A program made the position numbers and the translations under genes. The notes under the pieces are model-generated. The model saw only the letters and a program-made list of their open reading frames with translations. It was not told the origin of the DNA and did no database searches. From Roseomonas alba (lineage in GTDB: Bacteria; Pseudomonadota; Alphaproteobacteria; Acetobacterales; Acetobacteraceae): a DNA stretch of 64,000 nt. The stretch is taken from the NCBI RefSeq assembly GCF_019430885.1, contig NZ_JAHYBZ010000002.1, positions 620,001 to 684,000 of the forward strand, written 5' to 3'. Positions 10,656-20,587 of this stretch are shown in pieces; the stretch's first letter is position 1; each line of letters opens with the position of its first letter.

Positions 10656-11768
10656 TCAAGCCGTGGCGGCGCGCCACTCCGCGATCAGGGCGTCGGTTGC
10701 GCTCTCCATGTCGGCGCTGCCGTTGTAGCCATGGAAGGAGACGCGGATGCGCCCGCGCCCGTTCCAGGCCAGCACCCCGCGGCGTTCCATGCCGGCGACG
10801 ATCGCGGCGGCGTGGGGGCTTTGCACGCAGACGCTCGCGCCATGGCGGTGCGGATCGGCCGGCGTCGTGGACGGGATGCCGGCATCCGCGAGACGCGCCA
10901 GCATCGGCACGGTGAGCGCCTGGACATGGCGTTCAATCGCCGCCGCGCCGAAGCCCGCCAGGTAGTCCAGCGCGCCGTCCAGGACATAGAGCCCCAGATG
11001 CGCCGGATTGCCGCGGGTGAAGCGGCCGGCATCGGGCAGCAGCTCCGGCCGTCGCGACCAGTCCGGCCGTCCCATCGAGGCGATGGAATGCCACCCCGCC
11101 GTGCCCGGCGCCCAACCCGGCTGCCGCGCCCGGTTCCAGAAGCCGATGCCCACGCCCGTGCAGCCCAGCACCCATTTGTAGGTCGCCGCGAAGGCGAAAT
11201 CGGCGAGCGAAGCCTCGATTGGCATCCACCCCGCCCCTTGGGTGAAATCCACCGCCAGCAGTGCCCCGACGCGGTCCGCAACGCCCCGCAGCGCGGGCAG
11301 GTCGTAACGGGCGGCTGTCAGGAAGGAGACGGCGCTGACCGCGATCATGCGCGTGTGCGGCGTGATTGCCGCCGCCACCGCCTCCGGGTCCAGCATGGGC
11401 GCGAAGCGCAGCGTCACCCCGCGCTGCGCGAGCGGTGCCGCAACCGAGGGATACTCGTCCGGATCGACCAGCACCTCGTCGCCCTCGCGCCAGTCGAGGG
11501 ATTCGACCACCATCGACATGCCTTCGGCGACCGAGGAGACAAAGCCGATATCGCCCGGCGCCACGCCAAACAGCGCCGCCGATCGCGCGCGGGCGGATTC
11601 CATCCGCGCCTCCTGCCGCGTGCGGCCGGGCGCACCGGCTGATTTATCCTCGGCATAGGCCGCGAAGGCCGCGTCGTGGCGGCGCAGGAAGGGTGTCTCA
11701 CCCGCCGCGCAGACATGGGTCACGCCCGGCGGGATGCGGAAATCGGCGGGATCGAAGAGCGGGTCCAT
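10656..11768 (-). CDS. Class V aminotransferase-fold PLP enzyme
   Basis: A 370-aa protein. The start ATG at 11768 overlaps the stop of the DUF1028 gene (ATGA); an upstream extension in frame is non-conserved. The PLP-lysine segment is FAATYKWVLGCTGVG, preceded by the Asp motif AVDFTQGAGW, both typical of the cysteine desulfurase/kynureninase/isopenicillin-epimerase branch. The chemistry could be transamination, racemisation or C-S/C-N lyase activity; the substrate cannot be read from sequence. Pairing with DUF1028 suggests a shared pathway for an amino compound. Confidence 0.8.
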   Translation of the reverse strand: MDPLFDPADFRIPPGVTHVCAAGETPFLRRHDAAFAAYAEDKSAGAPGRTRQEARMESARARSAALFGVAPGDIGFVSSVAEGMSMVVESLDWREGDEVLVDPDEYPSVAAPLAQRGVTLRFAPMLDPEAVAAAITPHTRMIAVSAVSFLTAARYDLPALRGVADRVGALLAVDFTQGAGWMPIEASLADFAFAATYKWVLGCTGVGIGFWNRARQPGWAPGTAGWHSIASMGRPDWSRRPELLPDAGRFTRGNPAHLGLYVLDGALDYLAGFGAAAIERHVQALTVPMLARLADAGIPSTTPADPHRHGASVCVQSPHAAAIVAGMERRGVLAWNGRGRIRVSFHGYNGSADMESATDALIAEWRAATA

Positions 11769-12424
11769 CAGATGATCGGCGCGTCTTCGGGGTCGATGGC
11801 CCGCTGCACGAAGCCATCGGCGAGCGGTGCATAGGTCTCCCACAGCGCGCGCAGCTTCGGGATCGGCCCGTCCGCATGGTCGATGCGCAGATCGACATAG
11901 GGGAAGACCTCGCGATCGACGACGAGGAGGCTCGCGCACATCACGTCGCCATGCTCGCCGCCCGCGGCCTCGCCCGCTTCCAGCGCGCGCACCAGCCGTT
12001 CAGCGAGAGGCAGGTCGGGATCGGCCAGGAAGGCCCTGCCCATCGCCGGCGCCACATCCTCATTCGCCAGGATATTGCCCATCGCCACGACATCGGTGCC
12101 GTGGAAGACGCTGCGGCAGGGCTTCACCCGCTCCCCGTCGAAATGCGCGGTGCGGCCCTGCCCGTCCATCACCGCGACCTGCCGCCAGCGATGGTCCGGC
12201 GTCGAGGCGACGATCGCCGCCAGCGCGTTCTCCGCCGAACACCCCGACCGCAGCAGATCCAGCCCGCGCGGCCCGAGGCGCGGATCGGTCCGATGCTGCG
12301 TCAGCACGCCGCCGATGCCAGGGGCAAGGAACGGCACCCGCGTGCCGACCGCGATGGACGACGTGGTCACCGCCGCGCCGAACTGGCCGGTGCGCGCGCA
12401 ACGGCCGAGGAGGGAAAAGGTCAT
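11768..12424 (-). CDS. DUF1028 family protein
   Basis: A 218-aa protein starting MTFSLLGRCARTGQFGAAVTTSS, followed by AVGTRVPFLAPGIGGVLTQ; both are typical of the DUF1028 family, often described as a putative Ntn-hydrolase-like fold. The conserved acidic segment VDLRIDHADGPIPKLRALWE is near the end. The start at 12424 was chosen because the conserved domain begins there. The family has no settled function but commonly neighbours amino acid or peptide catabolic genes. Here it overlaps a PLP enzyme gene and diverges from a peptide-type binding protein gene 88 bases away. Confidence 0.85.
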   Translation of the reverse strand: MTFSLLGRCARTGQFGAAVTTSSIAVGTRVPFLAPGIGGVLTQHRTDPRLGPRGLDLLRSGCSAENALAAIVASTPDHRWRQVAVMDGQGRTAHFDGERVKPCRSVFHGTDVVAMGNILANEDVAPAMGRAFLADPDLPLAERLVRALEAGEAAGGEHGDVMCASLLVVDREVFPYVDLRIDHADGPIPKLRALWETYAPLADGFVQRAIDPEDAPII

Positions 12425-12451
12425 GCCCGCATTCAAGGCCGCGACGCCGCG

Positions 12452-12480
12452 TTGGACAAGCCGCCCGCGAGTGGCATCAT
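12452..12480 (+). promoter_or_regulatory. Weak sigma70-like promoter candidate for the peptide-binding protein gene
   Basis: TTGGAC at 12452-12457 and CATCAT at 12475-12480 are 17 bases apart in the divergent gap before the ATG at 12513. An AGGGAGG Shine-Dalgarno follows at about 12501. The match to consensus is poor, so this is only a candidate. Confidence 0.2.
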
Positions 12481-12512
12481 CGCCGCGATTTGCAGAGGCC
12501 AGGGAGGCCCCC

Positions 12513-14108
12513 ATGATCCGGCGCAGGACAGGCATGCTCGCGGCAGCGGCCGCGGCCCTTTCGGTGATGGGCGCCCCCGCGCCCGCCCCGGCACAGACCA
12601 CGCCCCAGGGCACCATGCGCGTCGTGCTCGTCAATGCGCTGGCGAGTCTAGACCCGGTGGTCTCCACCGCCGCCTTCGTCCGCAACCACGGCTTCTTCGT
12701 CTATGACCAGCTCTTCGGCCTCGACAGCCAGAGCAATGCCCGGCCCCAGATGGTCGACCGGCACGAGGTCTCGGCCGATGGCATGACGCATCGCTTCACC
12801 CTGCGGGAGGGCCTCGCCTTCCATGACGGGCAGCCGGTGCGCGCGGCCGATGCCGTGGCCTCGATCCGCCGCTGGGGGCAGCGCGACATTGCCGGGCGGG
12901 CGCTGCTCGCCGCGACCGCGTCGCTGGAGGTGGTGGACGACAAGACCTTCACCCTCGTCCTGAATCGCCCCTTCGGCCTGGTGCCCGAGGCGCTGGCCCG
13001 GTCCACTGCCTCGGCCCTGTTCATCATGCCGGAGCGGATCGCGAGCACGCCGGCCAATGTCGCGATCACCGACGCGACCGGCTCGGGCCCCTTCATCTTC
13101 CGCCAGCAGGATTTCCTCCCTGGCGAGCGGGCCGTCTATGTCCGCAACCCGGCCTATCGCCCGCGCCCCGAACCGGCGGATGGCCTGGCCGGCGGCAAGG
13201 TGGTGAATCTCGAACGCGTCGAATGGCTCGGCATCAGCGACCCGGCCACGGCTGCGGCGGCCCTGCAATCGGGCGAGATCGACTTCATCGAGCAGCCGAC
13301 GCCGGACGTGCTGCCGGTGCTCCAGCGCAACCGCAACATCCGCACCTTCGCGCTCAACCCGGTGGGGTCGATGGTCTGGCTGCGCCCCAATTCCACCATC
13401 CCGCCCTTCAATGACGAACGTGCGCGGCAAGCGCTGCTGTTCCTCGTCAACCAGCAGGAGAACCTGCAGGCGATCGGCGTCGCGCCGTCCGAGCAGGTGC
13501 CCTACTGCCCTGCCTTCTTCTTCTGCGGCACGCCGCTGGAATCGGATGCCGGCGCCCAGGGGCTGCGCGAGATCAATGTCGCTCGCGCCCGCGAACTGCT
13601 CCAGCAGGCCGGCTACAACGGCCAGCGCGTGGTTTTCCTGAACGCCACGGATTCGCCCACCAACAACGCCGTGACACTGACCATGTCGGAGAACATGCGT
13701 CGCGCCGGGCTGAACATGGATGTGGTCGCGATGGACTGGGCGACGCTGACCCAGCGGCGCAACCGGCGCGAGCCGGCGGATCAGGGTGGCTGGAACCTGT
13801 TCGTCACCATCGCCAACGTCCTCGACGGGCAGAACCCGCTGGTGAACCTGTATCTCGCCGCGACCTGCGACGCCGCTCCTGCCGGCTGGCCCTGCGACGC
13901 GGAGCTCGAACGCCTGCGCACCGCCTGGTGGTCGGAATCCGACCCGGCCAAGCGCCAGCAGATCCTCACCCAGGTCCAGGCCCGTGCCGCGCAGGTGCTG
14001 CCCTACATCAATGCCGGGCAGTTCCGCACCCTTGCCGCCTATCGCAGCACCATCGAGGGCCTGCGCCCGACCACCATTCCCGTCTTCTGGGGCGTGACCA
14101 AGCGGTGA
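12513..14108 (+). CDS. Peptide/nickel-type ABC transporter substrate-binding protein (SBP_bac_5)
   Basis: A 531-aa periplasmic binding protein. The ATG at 12513 follows AGGGAGG and opens a signal peptide (MIRRRTGMLAAAAAALSVMG, cleavage near APAQ). The family-5 signature region is visible: LDPVVSTAAFVRNHGFFVYDQLFGLDSQ, RHEVSADGMTHRFTLREGLAFHDGQPV and AFNDERARQALLFLVNQ-like text. It would bind a peptide or amine-type ligand for an ABC importer, but no permease or ATPase genes follow it. Instead a deaminase-like gene overlaps its stop (GTGA). Ligand unknown. Confidence 0.88.
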   Translation: MIRRRTGMLAAAAAALSVMGAPAPAPAQTTPQGTMRVVLVNALASLDPVVSTAAFVRNHGFFVYDQLFGLDSQSNARPQMVDRHEVSADGMTHRFTLREGLAFHDGQPVRAADAVASIRRWGQRDIAGRALLAATASLEVVDDKTFTLVLNRPFGLVPEALARSTASALFIMPERIASTPANVAITDATGSGPFIFRQQDFLPGERAVYVRNPAYRPRPEPADGLAGGKVVNLERVEWLGISDPATAAAALQSGEIDFIEQPTPDVLPVLQRNRNIRTFALNPVGSMVWLRPNSTIPPFNDERARQALLFLVNQQENLQAIGVAPSEQVPYCPAFFFCGTPLESDAGAQGLREINVARARELLQQAGYNGQRVVFLNATDSPTNNAVTLTMSENMRRAGLNMDVVAMDWATLTQRRNRREPADQGGWNLFVTIANVLDGQNPLVNLYLAATCDAAPAGWPCDAELERLRTAWWSESDPAKRQQILTQVQARAAQVLPYINAGQFRTLAAYRSTIEGLRPTTIPVFWGVTKR

Positions 14109-14857
14109 GCACCATCGCGATCGAGACCGCCGGATACTGCTACATCCCCGCGGTGATGCAGTATTCGGCGGGCGTGGCGGCCCTGCCTGGCTTCCGGCTG
14201 GAACGCGTGCGCTTCGCCGATCCGGTGCCGCTCGCCGAAGGCTGGCGCCGCATCACGGCGTATCTCGCGGCGATCGGCCGTCCGCTGACCGCCTTCGCCG
14301 CCTGCGAGCTGCGCTCCCCCGCCCCCTTCACCGAGGATGGCTTCGCCAGCTTCAACCGCGGCTACGCCACGGTGCTCGGCGAATGGGGTGTGCTGCACGA
14401 AGGCCGCAACCCGGTGGCGCGCAGCAATGTCTGCCCGCGCGTCGCACCGCCCGCGACGCCATCCTTCCACGCCTTTGCCTATACGGTGCCGGAGGCCGGC
14501 GCCCTGCCCTCCTTCGTCGTCGCCGGCAGCGGGGAATCGATCGAGGGCAAGGCAACCTATCGCGAGAGCACCGTGGCCTTTGGCGACACCTCGGCGGACG
14601 GGATGCTGGCGAAGGGCCGCTACGTCCTCGGCGAGATGGAACGGCGCATGGGGCTGCTCGGCTTCGGCTGGGCAAACACGACGGGCGTGCAGGCCTATAC
14701 CGTGCACCCCTTCCCGCCGGCGCTGAGCGAGGAGATCGTCGCCCGCGGCGCTGCCCGGCACGGGCTGACCTGGCAGGATTGCCGGCCGCCCGTGGAAGGT
14801 CTGGAATACGAGATGGACTGTCGCGGCGTGGCGTTCGAGCGCGTACTGCCGGGCTGA
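14105..14857 (+). CDS. CnbZ-like deaminase candidate
   Basis: A 250-aa protein starting at GTG 14105, which overlaps the TGA of the upstream binding-protein gene, so the two are translationally coupled. Conserved-looking segments are ETAGYCYIPAVMQYSAGVAA, GWRRITAYLAAIGRPL and PAPFTEDGFASFNRGY. From memory this resembles the 2-aminomuconate/2-amino-5-chloromuconate deaminase CnbZ group; I could not test this. If right, it removes an amino group from an unsaturated amino acid. It has no signal peptide, so it is cytoplasmic. The alternative is an uncharacterised Rid-like enzyme. Confidence 0.5.
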   Translation: MSTIAIETAGYCYIPAVMQYSAGVAALPGFRLERVRFADPVPLAEGWRRITAYLAAIGRPLTAFAACELRSPAPFTEDGFASFNRGYATVLGEWGVLHEGRNPVARSNVCPRVAPPATPSFHAFAYTVPEAGALPSFVVAGSGESIEGKATYRESTVAFGDTSADGMLAKGRYVLGEMERRMGLLGFGWANTTGVQAYTVHPFPPALSEEIVARGAARHGLTWQDCRPPVEGLEYEMDCRGVAFERVLPG

Positions 14858-14909
14858 TAATGGAGCGGAAAGGCCTCTGTTCCTCCCGCTTGTCTCCGCT
14901 GCGGAAGCT

Positions 14910-14960
14910 GAAGGGTTTTCGCCCCTCCCAACCACCCCGGCAAAGGCCGAAGGGCCTTTG
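14910..14960 (-). repeat. Dispersed double-hairpin repeat, copy A (inverted)
   Basis: CAAAGGCC and GGCCTTTG (14941-14960) make a perfect 8-bp stem with a GAAG loop. The adjoining 14910-14930 segment is a degenerate second hairpin. Read on the minus strand, the order and sequence match copy C at 56582-56638. Placement just past a gene end suggests a terminator or REP-like role. Confidence 0.55.
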
Positions 14961-15100
14961 CAAGCCTCAACTTGGCGACGTGCACTGCTGATAGGACCAG
15001 CGCCGATACCAGCATTCGCGCAATAGGCGCGGTTCACGGGCCCGGCATATCGGCGGCGCCCGATACCAACGGATTGCGGTCCACGATGCCCAGCATCCTG

Positions 15101-15132
15101 GCGGGGTGGCTCCGAGGGGCAGAGCCCCTCCG
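15101..15132 (+). repeat. Dispersed hairpin repeat, copy B (second module only)
   Basis: GAGGGGC, loop AGA, GCCCCTC (15114-15130) is a perfect 7-bp stem. It is preceded by GCGGGGTGGC, the same lead-in as the second module of copy C (56603-56636). Confidence 0.5.
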
Positions 15133-15268
15133 ATCTCCAGCAGCGGAATGAGGCGGATCATCAGGACGGCCTCTGGAAACCTCACCCTGACGCCGGTCAC
15201 ATCCGGAACGGATGGCGTCGAACGCTGCTCCTCCACGCAAGGCGTGGAAGACGGCACGCCCCCCGCCA

Positions 15269-16084
15269 TCACGCCGGGAAGCAGGTCTCGAGGAAGCGCT
15301 CCACGGCGGGGAAGACGTCCCGCACCGCGTGGGCTGCGCCTTCGACATGCTCCACCCGCGGATCGCAGCCGGACGCGCGCAGGCTGGCCTCCAGCGACAG
15401 GCTGCGCGCGATCCGCGTCTCGCCTGCCAGCGCGACGGCCTGCCGCAGCCGCTGATCGCCCTGCGGCAGAGGGATCATGTCGAGCGCCGTGTCCTTCGTC
15501 CCGATGACAATCTGGATCGACACCTTGCGGATGGCAGCGATGTCGGGCTCGTGGTCGAACGTGGCCACGAAATTCCCCGTCCCGGCCCACCAGGGCAGCG
15601 CCGGGTCCAGCAGCGTCACATAGCCCGGCGCGCCAATCGACACCGCGCTCAGCCGGTGCGGGTGCAGCAGCATGAAGCGCAGCGCGAACTGCGCCCCACC
15701 CGAAAAACCCGTCATGACGAAGCGGTCCGTCGCGATCGGCACGCGCCGTGCCGCATCCTCGACCATGGCGAGCAACGCGTGATCGTAACGCACCCCGCGG
15801 AACAGGCAGACCTTATAGCCAGGTTCGTCATCCGGTGCGACGCTGCCAATCGGAAACAGCGGCGCCAGCAGCACGGCGCCGACGCGGTCGCAGAGTGGCG
15901 CGTGCAGAGTGCGCAGCACTTCCGGCCGACGGTCGCTGCCATGCACCGCGACAATCAGTGGCGCCGGGCCAGGCGCTCGCCGTCGCGGGACATAGAGGCA
16001 ATAGGGAAAGCGGGGATCAGCCGCGGCGACGAAGAAGGGCGTGCGGCCGACCATGCTGGGCTGCCATACGGGCAGCCCGCTCAT
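15269..16084 (-). CDS. Alpha/beta hydrolase, PHB depolymerase/esterase-like
   Basis: A 271-aa single-domain hydrolase. The oxyanion strand PLIVAVHGSDR and the nucleophile elbow GFSGGAQFALRF are clear, and the probable catalytic His is in HVEGAAHAVRD. No signal peptide is seen. It closes the polyamine-type ABC operon, its ATG overlapping the stop of the deiminase-fold gene (16081-16084), so it probably processes the transported compound or a product of it. Ester, lactone and thioester substrates are all possible. Confidence 0.75.
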   Translation of the reverse strand: MSGLPVWQPSMVGRTPFFVAAADPRFPYCLYVPRRRAPGPAPLIVAVHGSDRRPEVLRTLHAPLCDRVGAVLLAPLFPIGSVAPDDEPGYKVCLFRGVRYDHALLAMVEDAARRVPIATDRFVMTGFSGGAQFALRFMLLHPHRLSAVSIGAPGYVTLLDPALPWWAGTGNFVATFDHEPDIAAIRKVSIQIVIGTKDTALDMIPLPQGDQRLRQAVALAGETRIARSLSLEASLRASGCDPRVEHVEGAAHAVRDVFPAVERFLETCFPA

Positions 16085-17091
16085 ACGGGATCGCGCACCA
16101 GCGGAGAGGTCGAGCAGTGGATGCCACCGCCGCCGAGGTAGACCTTGTCATAGGCCACGAGCCGCACGCTGATGCCCGCCTTGTCCAACGCCTCCTGCGT
16201 GCGCGGGCCGACCTGGTCGCTCATCAGCACGCGGCCGGGTGCGACGGCGAGGCAGTTGATGGCCCAGGACGGGTCCTCGTGGTTCAGCGGGATCATCCGG
16301 ATGCCGAGCCGCTTCATCTCCTCCATGAAGACGAAGGGCAGGATCACCGGATTCACCAGCGCGACATCGTGGTCGAGCATCACCAGCGCGCCATCGATGT
16401 GCAGCCGGTATCCCGGGATCTGCACGCGGATCAGGCGGGTGCCCTGGAGGGCGAGCACCTCCTCGACCTGCCGCGCACCTTCCTCATTGACGCGGGAGGA
16501 GACGCCGATCACCGCCACATCCGGGCGGAGATAGGCGAAGGACCCGCCCTCCACGAGGCCAGTGCCCGCGATAGTGCGCAGGATCGGCATGCCGAGCGCG
16601 GCGAGGGTCTCGGTGACCGGCCGTTCCTCCCCCCGGCGGATGCGCGGGCCCATGCGGGTGACGATCGCACCGCCATCGACCGCGATGCAGGAATCGCGCG
16701 TGTAGATGGATTTGTGACGGCCGGGGGCGGCGCGGTTCAGCATCACCACCTCGACGCCTTCCTCACGCAGCGCGGCGGCCAGCGTGTCGTGCTGGGCCTG
16801 CTGCTCGGCGAGCGGGGGGATGACTTCCCCGCGCCAATAGGCCCCGCTCTTCGGGTCGCCATAGGCGCCGAGCTCCGGGATCAGCGGCAACCCGTCGAGA
16901 ACCTTCAGCTCCTCGCCCGGCCGGTGCATCAGCACCACGCGCAGCCGGCCGACATCGGAATTGCAGCCCCACCGGCGGCCCCAGCCGAATTCCTGCTCGG
17001 CGGCGCTGTGGAACGGCGGTTCGGCCTCGCTCGCGAACCGCTCGATCAGCATGTTGTAGCGATGGTCGAACTCACTCATCGCGCGTGACAT
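16081..17091 (-). CDS. Deiminase-fold hydrolase (dimethylargininase/amidinotransferase family)
   Basis: A 336-aa guanidino-group-modifying enzyme of the COG1834/DDAH type. The candidate catalytic triad is visible: Glu in VEGGSFAY (about 181), His231 in GYRLHIDGALVMLD, and Cys326 in GGGGIHCSTSPLVR. The TRD motif (131-133) contributes to substrate binding in the family. Members hydrolyse dimethylarginine, arginine or agmatine, or transfer amidino groups. In an operon with a polyamine-type ABC importer, an agmatine- or methylarginine-like substrate is reasonable inference. Five bases separate it from the permease gene. Confidence 0.82.
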   Translation of the reverse strand: MSRAMSEFDHRYNMLIERFASEAEPPFHSAAEQEFGWGRRWGCNSDVGRLRVVLMHRPGEELKVLDGLPLIPELGAYGDPKSGAYWRGEVIPPLAEQQAQHDTLAAALREEGVEVVMLNRAAPGRHKSIYTRDSCIAVDGGAIVTRMGPRIRRGEERPVTETLAALGMPILRTIAGTGLVEGGSFAYLRPDVAVIGVSSRVNEEGARQVEEVLALQGTRLIRVQIPGYRLHIDGALVMLDHDVALVNPVILPFVFMEEMKRLGIRMIPLNHEDPSWAINCLAVAPGRVLMSDQVGPRTQEALDKAGISVRLVAYDKVYLGGGGIHCSTSPLVRDPV

Positions 17092-17096
17092 GGCGC

Positions 17097-17882
17097 TTAT
17101 CCTTCGTTGCGCCTCCGCAGTGCGCGGTCGGCGAGCAGCAGCAGAAGGGTAAAGAAGATCAGCAGCACGGCAACCGCGGCCATGGCAGGGTCGAGGTTCT
17201 CGTTGATGCCGTCCCAGATGCGCCGCGGCAGGGTGAAGACATCGCGGGAGGCGATGAACAGCACCATCACCAACTCATCCCAGGAATGGATGAAGGCGAA
17301 GATCGCACCGGAGAAGATGCCGGGCGCGATGCGCGGCAGGATCACCCAGCGCAGCGTCTGCGACAGCGACGCTCCCATGCCGCGCGCCGCCTGCTCCAGC
17401 CGCGGATCGAAGGCCGCGAGCGCGGTGGAGACGGTGATGATCACATAGGGAATCCCCGTCACCCCATGCGCGATGACCACGCCGAGGAAGCGGTCCAGCA
17501 GCCCGAGCGGCCCGAAATACCGGTACAGCCCGATGGCATAGACGATGGACGGGATGATCAGCGGCAGCAACATCAGCACGCGGACCAGATCGGTCGCGCG
17601 GCGCGAGATGCGCCAGCAGCCGATGGCGCACAGCGTGCCGGCCGAGACCGACAGCGCCGTCGCCGCCACGGCGATGGTGAAGGACTGCCAGATCGACCCC
17701 AGCCAGGCCGGCGAGGTCAGCACCGTGCGGAAATGCTGGAAGCTGATCCCGTGTTCCGGCAGCGACAGGTAGCGCTGGTCGGTCAGCGCGACCGGCAGCA
17801 CGATCAGGATCGGCAGCACCAGATACAGCGCCGTGGCCCAGGCGAGGCCGCGCGAGGCGCCGGCAGGATAGGTTCCGTCCAT
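17097..17882 (-). CDS. ABC transporter permease, spermidine/putrescine (PotC) type
   Basis: A 261-aa inner-membrane protein with six predicted hydrophobic segments. The EAA loop is EQAARGMGASLSQTLRWVILPRIAPGI, where the ATPase docks. Length and order match PotC. It works with the permease at 17887-18732, the ATPase at 18729-19820 and the binding protein at 21533-22642. Confidence 0.9.
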   Translation of the reverse strand: MDGTYPAGASRGLAWATALYLVLPILIVLPVALTDQRYLSLPEHGISFQHFRTVLTSPAWLGSIWQSFTIAVAATALSVSAGTLCAIGCWRISRRATDLVRVLMLLPLIIPSIVYAIGLYRYFGPLGLLDRFLGVVIAHGVTGIPYVIITVSTALAAFDPRLEQAARGMGASLSQTLRWVILPRIAPGIFSGAIFAFIHSWDELVMVLFIASRDVFTLPRRIWDGINENLDPAMAAVAVLLIFFTLLLLLADRALRRRNEG

Positions 17883-17886
17883 CGCC

Positions 17887-18728
17887 TTAGCCCCCCGACC
17901 CGAAGATGCGCCTGAGATCGACGATCCGCGAGAAGACCGCGAGGGTGACGAGTATCGCCACCACCAGCATCGTCGCCATCATCGTTCCGAGCCCCCAGCG
18001 GATGAGGTCGAGGATCTGCAGGCTGATCCATTCCGCGACCATCAGCGTCTTGCCGCCGCCGAGGATGGCCGGGGTGATGTAGAAGCCCAGCGAGAAGATG
18101 AAGACCAGCACCGCCGCGGCCAGGATGCCCGGCTTGGACAGCGGCAGGAAGACAGAGCGGAAGACCTCCCAGCGCGACGCGCCGAGGCCCCGCGCGGCCG
18201 CGAGCAGCCGCGGATCGATCTCCCGCATGCTCGACAGCATCGGCAGCACGGCGAAGGGCACCATGTAGTGGACCATGCCGACGATGATGCCGAACTCGTT
18301 CCACACGAGCGGCAGCGGCTCCGAGATAACGCCCGCGCCCATCAGCGAGTTGTTCACCAGCCCCTGCCGGCGCAGCAGCGTGACCCATGCAAAGGCGCGC
18401 ACCAGCACCGAGATCCACAGCGGCACCAGCACGGCCAGCAGCCACCACCCCTTGGCCCGCGGGCTCGCCAGCGTGATCGCATAGGCAATGGCGTAGCCCA
18501 GCAGCAGCGACAGCGCCGTGGTGATCAGGCAGATGCGCAGCGTGGTCATGATGACCCGCTGCACCGACCCCGAGGTGAAGATGCGCTCGTAGTTCCCGAG
18601 GCCCGGTTCGGGATCGGTGAAGCTGATGGCGAGCACCTGCAGGATGGGCGCGATGTAGAAGGCGACCAGCAGCAGGAAGGCCGGCAGAATCAGCAGCCAC
18701 CAGCCGGCGCTGACGCGACCGGTGTCGT

Positions 18729-18732
<4 letters not shown>
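17887..18732 (-). CDS. ABC transporter permease, spermidine/putrescine (PotB) type
   Basis: A 281-aa inner-membrane permease. It opens with a transmembrane helix (GWWLLILPAFLLLVAFYI) and carries the EAA motif LLAAARGLGASRWEVFRSVFLPLSKPGI. Its ATG overlaps the stop of the ATPase gene (18729-18732) and it is 4 bases from the PotC-type gene. It forms the translocation channel as a heterodimer with that protein. Confidence 0.9.
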
Positions 18733-19816
<1,084 letters not shown>

Positions 19817-19820
<4 letters not shown>

Positions 19821-20587
19821 GTCTTGTAGTCCGGCTGCTCGCGGTCGAGTTTCCGCTTCAGTGCCTGCCAGGGGAGCCAACCCTTGGTCGGCCCCGTGCC
19901 GAACTGCGCGGCCGTGCGGCGAACGACCTGCGCCGAGGGAATGGCGAGCGGCGCACCCGAGGATTGCGCGGCGAGCTGAATCCGGCAGGCCTGCTCCAGG
20001 TAATACATCCAGTAGAACGCCGCGGCGACCGTCAGCCCAACGGTCAGCAGCCCGTGATGCTTCAGGATCATGCAGGGCTTGTCGCCGAGGTCGCGCACCA
20101 GGCGCTCGCGCTCGGACAGATTGTCGTCCGCGGCGACGCCTTCATAGTCGTGCAGCGCCACCCTGCCGTCGAACTCGATGCTCATCTGGTTCAGCGGCAG
20201 CAACCCGCCGGACTGCGCGGCGACCGCCATGCCGGCCAGCGTATGCGTGTGTATCACGCACATCGCGTTCGGACATTCGCGATGCACGGCCGAATGAATG
20301 ACGAAGCCGGCCGGGTTCACCGGCCAGCTCGTCTCCTGCATCGGCTCGCCCTCGGCATCCACCACGACCAGGCTGCTCGCGGTGACCTCCTCGAACAGTA
20401 GCCCATAGGGGTTCACCAGGAATCGGTGCCCCTCCCCCGGCAGGCGGGCGGACAGGTGCGTGAACACCAGGTCCGTCATGCCGAACAGGGCGATCAGCCG
20501 ATAGGCGGCGGCGAGGTCCTCGCGCACCTCCTGCTCGGTCGGGATGTGATTGGGGTCCGGCTTCACCGGGGGCGGCGGGAGGGGCAT
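19817..20587 (-). CDS. Class II aldolase/adducin family protein
   Basis: A 256-aa protein with the family fold: TDLVFTHLSARLPGEGHRFLVNPYG, metal-binding histidines in CVIHTHTLAGMA, and a third His in KHHGLLTVG. These bind Zn for retro-aldol, dehydration or decarboxylation chemistry on hydroxy acids or sugar phosphates. It overlaps genes on both sides and lies inside the ABC transporter operon, directly after the 2-hydroxyacid dehydrogenase gene. The two may convert a hydroxy-acid product of the imported compound. Substrate not readable. Confidence 0.8.

Larger units (their letters stand above)
14858..15268. other. Intergenic stretch between convergent genes with two repeat copies
   Basis: 411 bases between the rightward deaminase-like gene and the leftward hydrolase gene. 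It contains two copies of a dispersed hairpin repeat in opposite orientation (14910-14960 and 15101-15132). No credible gene, tRNA or promoter was found in the 140 bases between them or in the 136 bases to the hydrolase stop. Confidence 0.6.

Noticed and set aside
19821..19880. ATG start at 19880 for the PotA-type ATPase
   Set aside because: The extra 20 residues are non-conserved and lie inside the upstream gene; GTG 19820 overlaps the stop in the GTGA pattern common here.
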